A program made the position numbers and the translations under genes. The notes beneath the pieces are model-generated. The model ran no database searches, was not told the DNA's origin, and saw only the letters and a list, made by a program, of their open reading frames with translations. From assembly GCF_013041615.1 (NCBI RefSeq), contig NZ_JABEPQ010000001.1:1170976-1234975 (forward strand): DNA of 64,000 nucleotides. The letters run 5' to 3'. Source of the stretch: Knoellia koreensis. GTDB lineage: Bacteria > Actinomycetota > Actinomycetes > Actinomycetales > Dermatophilaceae. This document shows positions 9,119 through 18,252 of the stretch, piece after piece; within the stretch, counting starts at the first letter, position 1, and each line of letters starts with the position of its first letter.

Positions 9119-10168
9119 TCAGGGCGGAGCCGGGACCGAACGCCATGCGACCGTGCCGATCCAACGCACGGAGTCGTTGATGGGGGCGGAGAACAGTGTG
9201 GTGAGGCGGCGGTCGGCTCCGACCTCGACCACGCTGGCGCGGTCCCGACCCACGGCGGACACGACCACGCGCCCTTGCGGTGAGACGTCCATCGACGGGC
9301 GCACCGGGGTGTAGCACTCGCAGTGGCCGAGCTGAGCGACGACGCGCACGTCCTTGCCGTCGGCGCGGATCTCGCGCACCGAGAGGTCGTTGCTGTGGCC
9401 GTCCTGAAGGCCACGCCACTGCAGGTACAGGAAGCTGCGGCCTCCCGGCAGCCACCGGGGATCGCCGACGTCCACGTGGAGGTCGAAGGTGCACACCAGC
9501 TCGGAGTGACCGCTGTCCAGGTCGACCGTCATGACGGCCTGACTCGTCCCGGCCGTGCCGGTCATGGCGACCTGGCCGGCCATGTTCACGTCCAGCCCGG
9601 TGATCGACCAGTTCGAGGGCAGGGGGACCGTGCTCGCCGTGCCGACGCCGACCGGGATCAGCACCAGGGCGTGCGGTGCTGCCGTGACAACGCTGGAGGA
9701 GTCCGGGGACCAGGCCACCGGGCACGACGCCTGCCGGCACGGGCCGAGCTTGCGGTCGCCACCGGTGGCGATGTCGACGACGTGCACAACATCGCCGGCG
9801 CTGTAGGCGAGCGCCGAGCCGTCCGGGGCGAACGACATGGACGCAGCCGCATTCGCTTTGACCTTGGCGGTCAGTGTCGGCAGCGACCCACCGAGCGCGG
9901 TCAACCCGGCCATGCCGTCCTGGAAGACGAGTGTCTCCACCGTCGTGGGACGGGGCGGGGTGGCGGGCAGCGCCTGCCGGCGCGGCCACGGGGTGGTGAG
10001 GACGAGCAGCGCGATCACCGTGGCCGCTACGGCGGCCACCGCCCAGCCGACTCGCCTGCGGTTTCGGGCGTGGTGCAACGCGCTCAGCCCGGTCTCGACG
10101 TCAAGGGTGCGCTCGGTGTCCGCCCACAGGTCGGCCGCTGCGCTGCGTGCGAGCTCGTCGAGGCTCAT
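9119..10168 (-). CDS. Single-pass membrane protein with WD40/PD40-type beta-propeller, probable anti-sigma partner
   Basis: 349 residues. A cytoplasmic stretch of about 40 residues (MSLDELARSAAADLWADTER) precedes one transmembrane helix (VGWAVAAVAATVIALLVLTT), and the remaining ~270 residues look like an extracytoplasmic propeller with TolB/PD40-like blades (SFAPDGSALAYSAGD, VAWSPDSSSVV, DPRWLPGGRSFLYLQW). The gene overlaps the ECF sigma factor gene by 4 nt (ATGA), the usual arrangement of a sigma factor with its membrane regulator. The N-terminus lacks the zinc motif HxxxCxxC, so it is not a ZAS-type anti-sigma factor; regulatory function is inference. Confidence 0.7.
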   Translation of the reverse strand: MSLDELARSAAADLWADTERTLDVETGLSALHHARNRRRVGWAVAAVAATVIALLVLTTPWPRRQALPATPPRPTTVETLVFQDGMAGLTALGGSLPTLTAKVKANAAASMSFAPDGSALAYSAGDVVHVVDIATGGDRKLGPCRQASCPVAWSPDSSSVVTAAPHALVLIPVGVGTASTVPLPSNWSITGLDVNMAGQVAMTGTAGTSQAVMTVDLDSGHSELVCTFDLHVDVGDPRWLPGGRSFLYLQWRGLQDGHSNDLSVREIRADGKDVRVVAQLGHCECYTPVRPSMDVSPQGRVVVSAVGRDRASVVEVGADRRLTTLFSAPINDSVRWIGTVAWRSVPAPP

Positions 10169-10719
10169 GGCTGCACCTCCGCTGGACGACCCATGCTGCG
10201 AGCGAGCGACTGCCGTGCGCGGCTCAGGTGCACCTTCACCGAACCCTCGGAGACCTCAAGCGTGCGGGCGACCTCAGCCACCGAGAGGTCGAACACGTAG
10301 AACAACGCCACCACCTGGCCCTGTCGTCGCGGCAGGGACCGCACGAGCCGCCAGAAGTCCTCGGAGGTGCCGCTCTGCTCGACGACCTGCGGCGCCCCGG
10401 TCCGCCGGAACGCCCGCACCTCCGCCAACCCGCGCCGGAACTGCGAGACCGCCAGGTTGGCGCAGACCCGGCGCACGTACGCCTCAGGGTGCGCCAGCTC
10501 CCGGACCGTCGACCAACGGCGGTAGGCCACCATCATCGCCTCCTGTGCCACGTCCTCCCCCAACCCGGGCGGGGCCAGCGCCCGAGCCAGCACCACCAGC
10601 CCCGTGAGTTCGGCGCGGTAGAACTCCTCGAACGAACGGCCGTGCTCGGTGAAGAAGGCCGGCGCAAGCCCCTCGCCCGGCTTCGGCAGCCGGGCGTCGA
10701 CCCGCGGGGCGTTCGTCAT
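10165..10719 (-). CDS. SigE-family ECF RNA polymerase sigma factor
   Basis: 184 residues containing region 2 (FEEFYRAELTGLVVLARAL ... LGEDVAQEAMMVAYRRW, the core-binding and -10 recognition part) and region 4 (SLPRRQGQVVALFYVFDLS ... VSEGSVKVHLSRARQSLAR, the -35 HTH). It belongs to the small sigma factors common in actinobacteria that direct cell-envelope or stress promoters. I use ATG 10719 (MTNAPRV); an in-frame GTG at 10743 would add eight residues, and neither has a strong ribosome binding site. Co-translated with the downstream membrane propeller gene. Confidence 0.85.
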   Translation of the reverse strand: MTNAPRVDARLPKPGEGLAPAFFTEHGRSFEEFYRAELTGLVVLARALAPPGLGEDVAQEAMMVAYRRWSTVRELAHPEAYVRRVCANLAVSQFRRGLAEVRAFRRTGAPQVVEQSGTSEDFWRLVRSLPRRQGQVVALFYVFDLSVAEVARTLEVSEGSVKVHLSRARQSLARSMGRPAEVQP

Positions 10720-10905
10720 GCCCACTGATCGCCTCAGGGGCACCCGTGGGTTGACACTGGGGGACAGATTTCAGGACGCCGGCCCATCCCGTCACGATCC
10801 CAAGGAGGCAACCGTGAGGGATCCACCGCAAGTTGGAGGTCGCTACGAACGTCTGGTCAGGATCGGAGAAGCGCTCCGGCGCGACCCCGCCATAGCGTCA
10901 CCGCC

Positions 10906-11418
10906 ATGACCACGACACAGGCAAACCAGACACCGTCCACCACGACCCCGGCGGCCATGAAGTCTCTGGCCGTCGCGAACGTCTTCGTCTTCACCAACGA
11001 CACCGAGGCATCGCTGTCCTTCTACCGCGACACCCTCGGGTGCGCCGTCCACACCGACGTGACCAACGGCAACTTCCGCTGGGTCACCCTCACCCCGCCG
11101 ACCCAGCCGGAGCTCGAGATCACCGTGCACAACTACACCGGTGGCGGGTCGATCCCCATGTCCGACTCCGATGCGGAGGCGTTGCACGACCTGCTCGCCA
11201 AGGGCCTGCTGGCCGCGCTGATCTTCAACGTCGACGACGTCGACGCGGTGTTCGAGCACGTGCAGGCATCTGGTGCCGAGGTGCTCCAGGAGCCGGCAGA
11301 CCAGTTCTACGGGGTGCGCGACTGCGCGTTCCGCGACCCGGTCGGCAACATGGTGCGGTTCAAGCAGGACCTCCCCGCCGACCGGGTGCCGGCCCAGCCG
11401 AGCGACTGGCAGGAGTGA
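10906..11418 (+). CDS. VOC (glyoxalase/bleomycin-resistance) family protein
   Basis: 170 residues. After a Thr-rich tail of ~17 residues the VOC fold starts with LAVANVFVFTNDTEASLSFYRDTLG and ends with DCAFRDPVGNMVRFKQDL, the C-terminal half carrying the usual metal-ligand region. These small dimeric enzymes or binding proteins act on diverse substrates; none can be assigned. Stand-alone transcription unit, divergent from the ECF sigma gene and followed by a hairpin terminator. Confidence 0.85.
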   Translation: MTTTQANQTPSTTTPAAMKSLAVANVFVFTNDTEASLSFYRDTLGCAVHTDVTNGNFRWVTLTPPTQPELEITVHNYTGGGSIPMSDSDAEALHDLLAKGLLAALIFNVDDVDAVFEHVQASGAEVLQEPADQFYGVRDCAFRDPVGNMVRFKQDLPADRVPAQPSDWQE

Positions 11419-11442
11419 CGCGTGTGCCACCCGCAGTGGCAA

Positions 11443-11480
11443 GCCGCGAGGGCCAAGGCAGCCGCCTCGGCCCTCGCGGC
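11443..11480 (+). terminator. Perfect 12-bp hairpin after the VOC gene
   Basis: GCCGCGAGGGCC at 11443-11454 is exactly complementary to GGCCCTCGCGGC at 11469-11480, with a 14-base loop, 25 nt after the VOC stop codon. There is no T-run, as is common for actinobacterial terminators. Confidence 0.65.
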
Positions 11481-11540
11481 CTCAGCCTGTGCCGGGCAGG
11501 CCGGCGCATCACCGGGTGCGCAGGTGGGTAGACAGGAGCC

Positions 11541-11666
11541 ATGCGCCTCGGAAGAAACGTGGAAGTCCGTCCGCTCGGTGGCGGTCCCGGCTGCCTCGCG
11601 ATGATCGCAATCTCGGTCCTCGCCTCGGTCGTCCTGACCGTGCTGCTGAACCTGCTCCTGCGCTGA
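11541..11666 (+). CDS. 41-residue single-pass membrane peptide
   Basis: A short frame with a good ribosome binding site (GACAGGAGCC directly before ATG 11541). The product begins with a basic, Gly-rich segment (MRLGRNVEVRPLGGGPGCL) and ends with one hydrophobic helix (MIAISVLASVVLTVLLNLLL) and a final Arg. A clean helix, RBS and stop support a real gene; function unknown. It converges with ispG, whose stop lies only 16 nt away on the other strand. Confidence 0.6.
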   Translation: MRLGRNVEVRPLGGGPGCLAMIAISVLASVVLTVLLNLLLR

Positions 11667-11681
11667 GGCGAACCGCCGCCC

Positions 11682-12842
11682 TCAGCCGACGGTGACGGTG
11701 GGTGCTCCAGCGGACTCACCGTCGACGGGCTCGCCCATCTCCTCGGCGATGCGCATCGCTTCCTCGATCAGGGTCTCCACGATGGCCGACTCGGGCACGG
11801 TCTTGATGACCTCGCCCTTGACGAAGATCTGGCCCTTGCCGTTGCCGGAGGCGACACCGAGGTCGGCCTCGCGGGCCTCGCCGGGACCGTTGACGACGCA
11901 GCCCATGACGGCGACGCGCAGCGGCACCTCCATGCCCTCGAGTCCCGCGGTCACCTCGTCGGCGAGCTTGTAGACGTCGACCTGCGCGCGTCCGCACGAC
12001 GGGCACGACACGATCTCGAGCTTGCGCGGGCGCAGGTTGAGCGACTGCAGGATCTGCGTGCCGACCTTGACCTCCTCGACCGGAGGCGCCGACAGCGAGA
12101 CGCGGATGGTGTCGCCAATTCCCTTGGACAGCAACGCTCCGAACGCCGTCGCCGACTTGATGGTGCCCTGGAACGCCGGCCCGGCCTCGGTCACCCCGAG
12201 GTGCAGCGGCCAGTCGCCGCGCTCGGCCAGCAGCTCGTAGGCGCGGACCATGACGACGGGGTCGTTGTGCTTCACCGAGATCTTGAAGTCGTGGAAGTCG
12301 TGCTCCTCGAAGAGCGACGCCTCCCAAACGGCCGACTCGACCAGGGCCTCGGCGGTCGGCTTGCCGTACTTCTCCAGCAGCCGCTTGTCGAGCGAGCCCG
12401 CGTTGACGCCGATGCGGATCGAGACGCCGGCCTCCTTGGCGCGCCGCGCGATCTCCCCCACCTGGTCGTCGAACTGGCGGATGTTGCCCGGGTTGACGCG
12501 CACGGCCGCGCACCCGGCGTCGATCGCGGCATACACGTAGTTGGGCTGGAAGTGGATGTCGGCGATCACCGGGATCTGCGACTTGCCGGCGATCGCGGGC
12601 AGCGCCTCGGCGTCGTCGCGGCTCGGGACGGCGACGCGCACGATGTCGCACCCGGCCGCGGTGAGCTCGGCGATCTGCTGGAGCGTCGCGTTGACGTCCG
12701 TGGTCGGGGTCGTGCACATCGACTGCACCGAGATGGGTGCGTCGCCGCCGACGTCGACCTTGCCCACCTTGATCTTGCGCGTCTTGCGCCGGGGCGCGAG
12801 GACGGGCGGGGGCAGGGCCGGCATACCGAGACCAACACTCAT
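11682..12842 (-). CDS. ispG: 4-hydroxy-3-methylbut-2-en-1-yl diphosphate synthase (GcpE)
   Basis: 386 residues. IspG reductively converts ME-cPP to HMBPP in the MEP isoprenoid pathway using a [4Fe-4S] cluster. The N-terminal TIM barrel is intact ([28 protein letters not shown]), and the cluster ligands are in SCPSCGR and [11 protein letters not shown] near the C-terminus. Start at ATG 12842 ([14 protein letters not shown]) matches the usual actinobacterial N-terminus; an ATG six codons upstream is possible. The other MEP gene dxr and rseP are 6-8 kb upstream on the same strand, separated by inserted genes. Confidence 0.96.
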   Translation of the reverse strand: MSVGLGMPALPPPVLAPRRKTRKIKVGKVDVGGDAPISVQSMCTTPTTDVNATLQQIAELTAAGCDIVRVAVPSRDDAEALPAIAGKSQIPVIADIHFQPNYVYAAIDAGCAAVRVNPGNIRQFDDQVGEIARRAKEAGVSIRIGVNAGSLDKRLLEKYGKPTAEALVESAVWEASLFEEHDFHDFKISVKHNDPVVMVRAYELLAERGDWPLHLGVTEAGPAFQGTIKSATAFGALLSKGIGDTIRVSLSAPPVEEVKVGTQILQSLNLRPRKLEIVSCPSCGRAQVDVYKLADEVTAGLEGMEVPLRVAVMGCVVNGPGEAREADLGVASGNGKGQIFVKGEVIKTVPESAIVETLIEEAMRIAEEMGEPVDGESAGAPTVTVG

Positions 12843-12968
12843 GCGTCCATTATCCGTCATCGCCCGCGAGCCCCTCACCGCGGTGGGTGGTCGGGTCATC
12901 CTCGAGAGGTATGCCGCGTGGTCCCGCGGGCGGACGCGCGCGGCTTGCGTGCCCCCTAGCCTTGGCGG

Positions 12969-14141
12969 GTGACCGATGTGTGGGGCGATGCGTGGCGGCC
13001 GTCGCGGCGCGGTGTTGCGCTCGACGTGGTCGGGGCTGCCGGCTTCACGCTGGTGATGGCCCTGCTGCACGGGAGCCTCGGCCGTTCGGCGGTCGTGGCG
13101 GCGGTGTTGCTGGGCCTGGCGTTGGCCGTCCGCCGGGTGTCCTGGCAGGCGATGTCCGTGTTGGCCTTCACCAGTGCCGTGGTGCAGGTGACAACCTTCA
13201 ACATCGCCTATCTGGCCGACGCGGCATACCCCCTGCTCTTCTTCACCCTTGGTGGCCACCGGGCGCCCACGGTGCGGCGCTTCGGACTCGTCGCAGCGGT
13301 GGTGGCGACCGTGGTGGGTGGACTCTTCCCCGCGCTGGTCCAGGACGCGCCGCAGCGTTCGATCTTCGAGACCGTCGCCGTGTGTGCCGGGCTGGCGGCC
13401 CTCACGGCGGTGTTCACGGCTGGCGGATGGGTCGCGGGATACCTGCGGTGGCAGCGCCGCCAGGCCGTCCAGGCTCGCGTCGATGCCCAGCTCGAGGCGG
13501 CCGAGCGACGCCGCCTGGGCGAGCTCTACGACGTCGAGCAGGAGCGGCGACGCATCGCCGCCGACATGCACGACGTGGTGGCGCACTCCTGGGCCGTCGT
13601 CGCGGCCCAGAGCGACGGGGCACGCTACGCGCTGCGGCAGGACCCCGCGGCCGCGGAGCGCGCCCTTGAAGTCATCGGCGACACGGCGCGGACGGCGATC
13701 ACCGACCTGCGCACCATCGTCGCGCAGCTGCGCGACCCCGCGCTGGCGCCGACCACACCCGGCTACGCCCAGCAGCAGGAGGTCATCGACCGCATGCGCG
13801 CCTCCGGGATGGACCTGCAGGCGCGCGAGACCGGCACCCGCGACGAGTCACCGCTGGTGGCGTTGACCGCGCACCGGCTCCTCGCCGAGTCGCTCACCAA
13901 CGCACTCAAGCACGGGGACCTGTCGGAACCGGTCGTGCTCACCCAGGACTGGGACGACGGCTACCGTCTCACCGTGACCAACCGCGTCAGCGCCACCCCG
14001 GCAACCGACGGCGACACGGGGCACGGGTTGGTCGGGATGGCCGAGCGGACCACCGTGGCGGGCGGCACCTTCGAGGCCGGGCGTGAGGGTGATGTGTGGG
14101 CCGTCCGGGTGCACCTGCCGACGGCGGGAGGATCGTCGTGA
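12969..14141 (+). CDS. Sensor histidine kinase, HisKA_3 (NarL/DesK) type
   Basis: 390 residues. The first ~160 residues hold several hydrophobic helices (a membrane sensor without a large extracellular domain). The dimerisation/phosphoacceptor helix has [20 protein letters not shown] with the phosphorylated His at residue 201; the ATPase domain follows, with an N-box region around [18 protein letters not shown] and a G-box [11 protein letters not shown]. Start is GTG 12969. It overlaps the response regulator by GTGA, and both precede an ABC transporter, an arrangement typical of systems that sense and expel or resist membrane-active compounds. Confidence 0.92.
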   Translation: MTDVWGDAWRPSRRGVALDVVGAAGFTLVMALLHGSLGRSAVVAAVLLGLALAVRRVSWQAMSVLAFTSAVVQVTTFNIAYLADAAYPLLFFTLGGHRAPTVRRFGLVAAVVATVVGGLFPALVQDAPQRSIFETVAVCAGLAALTAVFTAGGWVAGYLRWQRRQAVQARVDAQLEAAERRRLGELYDVEQERRRIAADMHDVVAHSWAVVAAQSDGARYALRQDPAAAERALEVIGDTARTAITDLRTIVAQLRDPALAPTTPGYAQQQEVIDRMRASGMDLQARETGTRDESPLVALTAHRLLAESLTNALKHGDLSEPVVLTQDWDDGYRLTVTNRVSATPATDGDTGHGLVGMAERTTVAGGTFEAGREGDVWAVRVHLPTAGGSS

Positions 14142-14785
14142 CAATCCGCGTGGCGCTGGTCGACGACCAGGCGATGTTCCGCGCCGGCATCGCGATGGTG
14201 ATCGGCAGCCAGGACGACCTGGAGGTCGTCGGCGAGGCCGCCGACGGCGCCGAGGCGGTCGCCCTGGTCACCTCGGCTCGCCCCGACGTGGTCCTGATGG
14301 ACGTCCGTATGCCGCGGATGGACGGAGTCGAAGCGAGCCGAAGGATCGTGGCCGAGTTCGGCGACAGCGCACCAAAAGTGTTGGTGCTGACCACTTTCGA
14401 CCTCGACGATCTCGTGGCCGACGCGATCGAGGCAGGGGCGAGCGGGTTCGTCCTCAAGGAGTCTGCGCCCGAGCTGCTGCTCGCGGCGATCCGCGCCGTG
14501 GCCGACGGCACCCAGGTCGTGGCAGCCGGCGCGACGCGAGCCGTCTTCGAGCGCTTCCGGGAGCGCGCAACGACGGCACCCGGTGCGGAGTACGAGCGAC
14601 TCACCCCGCGCGAGCGGGAGATCATGCTGCGGGCGGCACAGGGGCTGTCGAACGCCGAGATCGCCGAGGCCGAGTTCCTGTCCGAGGCCACCGTGAAGAC
14701 GCACGTCTCGCGCATCCTCACCAAGCTCGACCTGCGCGACCGCGTGCAGCTCGTCGTCTACGCCTACGAGCACGGCCTCCTCTGA
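14138..14785 (+). CDS. NarL/LuxR-type response regulator
   Basis: 215 residues: receiver domain with the acidic pair in VALVDDQAMFRAG, the phosphoacceptor Asp55 in VVLMDVRMPRMDG, and the conserved Thr/Lys (VLTTFD, FVLKESAP); then a C-terminal LuxR HTH (LTPREREIMLRAAQGLSNAEIA ... ATVKTHVSRILTKL). Partner of the histidine kinase encoded just upstream. Start GTG 14138 overlaps the kinase stop (GTGA). The likely target is the ABC transporter promoter in 14786-14959. Confidence 0.93.
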   Translation: MTIRVALVDDQAMFRAGIAMVIGSQDDLEVVGEAADGAEAVALVTSARPDVVLMDVRMPRMDGVEASRRIVAEFGDSAPKVLVLTTFDLDDLVADAIEAGASGFVLKESAPELLLAAIRAVADGTQVVAAGATRAVFERFRERATTAPGAEYERLTPREREIMLRAAQGLSNAEIAEAEFLSEATVKTHVSRILTKLDLRDRVQLVVYAYEHGLL

Positions 14786-14835
14786 CGCCTCGACACATAC
14801 CCCCCGTTGCGCGACGAACGTCGGGTCAGCAAGCC

Positions 14836-14890
14836 GAGGTATGCCGCGCAACGAGGGTTATGCAAGGGTCGCCACCACGCGGCATACCTC
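14836..14890. repeat. Inverted pair of GAGGTATGCCGCG
   Basis: GAGGTATGCCGCG (14836-14848) and its exact complement CGCGGCATACCTC (14878-14890) flank 29 nt in the gap between the response regulator and the ABC operon. A competing stem, CGTTGCGCG (14805-14813) with CGCGCAACG (14845-14853), overlaps the left arm. It may end the two-component transcript, or act as a switch with the alternative stem. Confidence 0.7.
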
Positions 14891-14959
14891 TTGAGATGTA
14901 TGCGAAATCGATCCCTGGCCTGATGTGGCGACCCCCGCCTGGTCCCTAGCGTTGCAGGC

Positions 14960-15739
14960 ATGACTTCATCAATCTCCTTGCAGCACAACCAAACCCAGCC
15001 GGTGCTCGCGATGCACCAGGTGTCCAAGCTCTATGGCGAGGGCAGCGGTCGCGTGGCCGCGCTCGACGAGGTGAGCGTCGCGATCCCGCGTGGTGGGTTC
15101 ACCGCGATCATGGGCCCGTCGGGCTCCGGCAAGTCGACGTTCATGAACGTCGCCGCGGGTCTCGACGACGCCACGAGTGGCGAGGTCGTGCTGGCCGGCC
15201 AGCCGCTGTCCAAGCTCGGCGACGAGGGACGGACGGTCCTGCGCCGTGAGCAGGTGGGCTTCGTCTTCCAGGCCTTCAACCTCGTGCCCACCCTGTCGGC
15301 GCTGGAGAACATCCTGCTGCCGTTCGACCTCGCTGGCCGCAAGGTCACGGCCGAGCAGCGGCAGTGGATCGACCAGCTCGTACACACCCTCGGCCTCGCC
15401 GAGCGCATCGACCACCGCCCCAGCGAGCTCTCGGGTGGCCAGCAGCAGCGCGTCGCCATCGCGCGCGCCCTGGCGAGCCAGCCGGCGATCATCTTCGCCG
15501 ACGAGCCCACGGGCAACCTCGACTCGCGCAGCTCGCGCGAGGTGCTGACCCTGCTGCGCACGGCCAGCCGCGAGTACGGCCAGACCATCGCCATGGTCAG
15601 CCACGACCCGGTCGCCGCGTCCTACGCCGACCGCATCCTCGTCATCGCCGACGGTCGCATCGTCGGCGACCACGGCCCGCTCACGCCGCAGCAGATCTCC
15701 GACCTGCTCATCGGCTTCGAGATCGGAGCCCCGGCATGA
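14960..15739 (+). CDS. ABC transporter ATP-binding protein (MacB/LolD type)
   Basis: 259 residues. Complete nucleotide-binding domain: Walker A GPSGSGKSTF, Q-loop FQAFNLVPTLSALEN, signature [15 protein letters not shown], Walker B IIFADEPTGNLD and H-loop MVSHDPVA. The ADEPTGNLDS ending is characteristic of the MacB/LolD/BceA group that powers mechanotransmission rather than simple uptake. It overlaps the permease start by ATGA. Together with the upstream two-component genes it forms a Bce/DesK-like stress-response module; the inducing compound is unknown. Confidence 0.92.
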   Translation: MTSSISLQHNQTQPVLAMHQVSKLYGEGSGRVAALDEVSVAIPRGGFTAIMGPSGSGKSTFMNVAAGLDDATSGEVVLAGQPLSKLGDEGRTVLRREQVGFVFQAFNLVPTLSALENILLPFDLAGRKVTAEQRQWIDQLVHTLGLAERIDHRPSELSGGQQQRVAIARALASQPAIIFADEPTGNLDSRSSREVLTLLRTASREYGQTIAMVSHDPVAASYADRILVIADGRIVGDHGPLTPQQISDLLIGFEIGAPA

Positions 15740-17127
15740 ACGCCCGCAATCTCACCCTTGGCTCGTTGCGCGAGCTGGGCACGGTCGGCCTCGTGGCCGG
15801 GCTGTGCGGTGCGTATGCCGCCACCCTGATCATGGCTGCGTCGATGCTGGGCGCGCTCGATGACGGCAGTGGCAGTGGTGCCGACGCCATGCTGACCGTC
15901 GTGGCGAGCGTGTTCATCGGTATCGCCCTCTACGTCGGCACCGTCGTCATCATCAACGCGGTCGACACCGTCATCTCGGGGCGTCTGCGGCACATCGCCC
16001 TCCTGCGGCTCCTCGGTTCCAGCGCCCGCAGCCTGCGCCGGTCGGTCATGCGCAGCACGGTCACCGTTGGGGCGGTTGGCGCAGCCGCCGGTCTCCTGGC
16101 GGGCACGGCGCTGGCCGACGTCGTCCGCATCGTCCTCGTCTCGCGGGGCACGATGCCGAAGGGGGACTACCCACTCGTGAGCCCGCAGCTGGCCGTCGCG
16201 TTCGTGCTGATCGCGGCGTCCGCCATGGTGGCCGGCTGGCTGGGATCCCGTGTGGTGCTGGGGGTTTCGCCTGCGACCGCACTCGCCGGCACCACGGCAT
16301 ACCGTCGCGCTCCCCTGCGCAAGTCGGTGCTGCGCGCGGTCCTCGCCGTGCTCTTCCTCGGTGGCGGGTTCGCAGTGCTGGGCCTCGGTGCCATGGTCGG
16401 CGAGTCGTCGGAGATGGGCTTCTTCATCGCCTTCCTCGGATCGGTCGCGTCGGCGACGGGCCTGCTCATCGGGGCACGGTTCGTCATCCCGCGCGTGGTC
16501 TCGATGTTCAGCCGGCTGCTCGGGGGTGACCCGTCGAGCCGCATCGCCCGGCGCAACGCCGTGCTCGACCCCCTGCGCACGACCCGGTCCACGATGGGAC
16601 TGGTCATCGGGGTGACCCTCGTGACGACCTTCGCCTCGGGCATGCGAGCGCTCAGCGACTCCGTGTCGTCCTGGGATCTCGACCCTGAGCAGGCCGCCAT
16701 GGCGCGCCAAGTGCTGAGCGTCGCCTCGACCGTGCTGATCTGCATCATCGTGATCTCCTCGATCATCGCCGCGGTCGGGTTCGTCAGCACGATGTCGCTC
16801 ACCGTGCTGCAGCGGCACCGGGAGATCGGGTTGCTGCGCGCCTTGGGCTTCACCCGCTCGCAGGTGCGGACGATGATCACCAAGGAGTCCGTGGCCCTCT
16901 CTGCGTCGGCGGTGCTGTTCGGGATCGCCCTCGGGTTGGTCTATGGCACCCTCGGGGCCCAGTCCCTGGTTGGCGTGATGACGACCGGGCTCGTGTGGGG
17001 GCTGCCGTTGCCCGCACTCATCGTGATCGCCCTCGCCGGTCTCGTGCTGGTGCTGGTGTCGTCGCGCCGTCCCGCCCGCCGGGCCGTCGCCGTCACCCCG
17101 GTCGAGGCCCTGCGCATCGAGGCCTGA
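15736..17127 (+). CDS. FtsX-like permease
   Basis: 463 residues with about eight hydrophobic segments arranged as two FtsX-type halves (around residues 60-175 and 310-450). The second half ends with TVLQRHREIGLLRALGFTRSQVRTM followed by a three-helix bundle and the C-terminal PARRAVAVTPVEALRIEA, both hallmarks of the MacB/FtsX superfamily. It is the membrane partner of the ATPase encoded immediately upstream. Likely substrates are lipophilic or peptide compounds; not determinable here. Confidence 0.9.
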   Translation: MNARNLTLGSLRELGTVGLVAGLCGAYAATLIMAASMLGALDDGSGSGADAMLTVVASVFIGIALYVGTVVIINAVDTVISGRLRHIALLRLLGSSARSLRRSVMRSTVTVGAVGAAAGLLAGTALADVVRIVLVSRGTMPKGDYPLVSPQLAVAFVLIAASAMVAGWLGSRVVLGVSPATALAGTTAYRRAPLRKSVLRAVLAVLFLGGGFAVLGLGAMVGESSEMGFFIAFLGSVASATGLLIGARFVIPRVVSMFSRLLGGDPSSRIARRNAVLDPLRTTRSTMGLVIGVTLVTTFASGMRALSDSVSSWDLDPEQAAMARQVLSVASTVLICIIVISSIIAAVGFVSTMSLTVLQRHREIGLLRALGFTRSQVRTMITKESVALSASAVLFGIALGLVYGTLGAQSLVGVMTTGLVWGLPLPALIVIALAGLVLVLVSSRRPARRAVAVTPVEALRIEA

Positions 17128-17141
17128 GCCCTCCCCGACTT

Positions 17142-17201
17142 GTTGCCGGTCGCTCGGCATGCGGCGACCACAACGCGTGAGTATGCCGAGTGGCCGGCAA
17201 C
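17142..17201 (+). terminator. Long imperfect hairpin after the FtsX-like gene
   Basis: Arms 17142-17160 and 17183-17201 pair over 19 bases apart from a short mismatch: outer stem GTTGCCGG/CCGGCAAC and inner stem CTCGGCAT/ATGCCGAG, the latter including a GTATGCC word. It begins 14 nt after the permease stop codon, so it is probably the operon terminator. Confidence 0.65.
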
Positions 17202-17275
17202 GAGTCGCGCGGTGGGGCATCGGACCCTGTGGACAAGCCCTCGGACTCGAGTTGTATTGCTGCTTCACTGGCCCG

Positions 17276-18244
17276 ATGGGAACGGGGAAGGATGAGGACA
17301 AGCTGCGGATGTCAGCGTTGGACGCCGAGATTCGTTCTGCGGCAACAGATTCAGCCTGCGAGGCCACGCTAGCAGCTCGGACGCAGGCTCTCTTCACCGA
17401 GGTCCGACGACTTGAGCTGCTGGTCGAGGAGCGTCGTCAACGCGCCCTCGACGAGGCTCGGGACGTGACGCGATTGGAGCGCACGTCCTGGACGCGAGGG
17501 TTGGCGAGTTTTCGGGGACGCCTCTCCCGTGACATCGAGCGGGAGAGCGCCGAGGCGTCCGAGGCCAGTGACGCCCTGAGCGATGCTGAGGCGAAGCTGT
17601 CTCAGCTGCGACGGGAGCGGGATGCGGTCGTGGCGCAGGCCAAGCAGGTCCAAGGCGCGTCGGATCGCCTGGGCGCAGCCATGGAGGCGAAGGATGCAGC
17701 GCTACGCGCGTCAGGGTCGTCGGTGGGGCTCCGCCTGGCTGAGTTGGCCGAGCAGATCACCAGATTCACCGTGGAACTGTCGCGTCTCGACCACGTCGCG
17801 GCCCTGGGTGAGGGAGCCGACCTGGACCTGGGCCGTGCGCTGGAGTCTGCCCGGTCCACCGACGTGTGGGCGTCGGTGGACACCGTCGGCGGCGGCCTGG
17901 TGGCATCCGTCGCCAAGTTCGAGCGTCTCGAGGGTGCTGAGCGCGAGCTGGCAAGCGCCCGGGCGAGCGTCGACCGCTTTCGCAGGGAACTACGGGGCAG
18001 CCATGTTCCACGGGTTCCTGAGCTCTCCGTCGGCAGGACGGCCAAGGTGGTCGACATTCTCGCGGACAACCTGCTCAGCGACCTGGCGGTTCAGCAGAAG
18101 GTCCGCGGTGTCGCCGCCGAGCTCGAGAACACTCGACGGCAGGTCCAGCGTGCGCTCGACGACGTGCGTCGGAAGGCTGCCGACGCCCGAGCACGGCTGG
18201 CCGGCCTGAACGAGGATCGCCGCGCCCTGCTCATGCCGGAATGA
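17276..18244 (+). CDS. Coiled-coil protein, function unknown
   Basis: 322 residues dominated by Ala/Arg/Glu-rich heptad-like sequence in several blocks (for example RRLELLVEERRQRALDEARD, ASDALSDAEAKLSQLRRERD and, near the end, NTRRQVQRALDDVRRKAADA). No signal peptide, membrane helix or enzymatic motif is seen; between the coils is a more globular stretch (residues ~170-270). GC content and codon choice look slightly less extreme than neighbours. ATG 17276 is used, with ATG 17309 an alternative; neither has a convincing ribosome binding site. Not recognised; it could be a structural or phage-shock-like cytoplasmic protein. Confidence 0.6.
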   Translation: MGTGKDEDKLRMSALDAEIRSAATDSACEATLAARTQALFTEVRRLELLVEERRQRALDEARDVTRLERTSWTRGLASFRGRLSRDIERESAEASEASDALSDAEAKLSQLRRERDAVVAQAKQVQGASDRLGAAMEAKDAALRASGSSVGLRLAELAEQITRFTVELSRLDHVAALGEGADLDLGRALESARSTDVWASVDTVGGGLVASVAKFERLEGAERELASARASVDRFRRELRGSHVPRVPELSVGRTAKVVDILADNLLSDLAVQQKVRGVAAELENTRRQVQRALDDVRRKAADARARLAGLNEDRRALLMPE

Positions 18245-18252
18245 CCCCCCGC

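Noticed and set aside
13961-14851. A 296-codon minus-strand frame across the response regulator
   Set aside because: Antisense of a clearly recognised LuxR-type regulator, with low-complexity sequence and no known domain.
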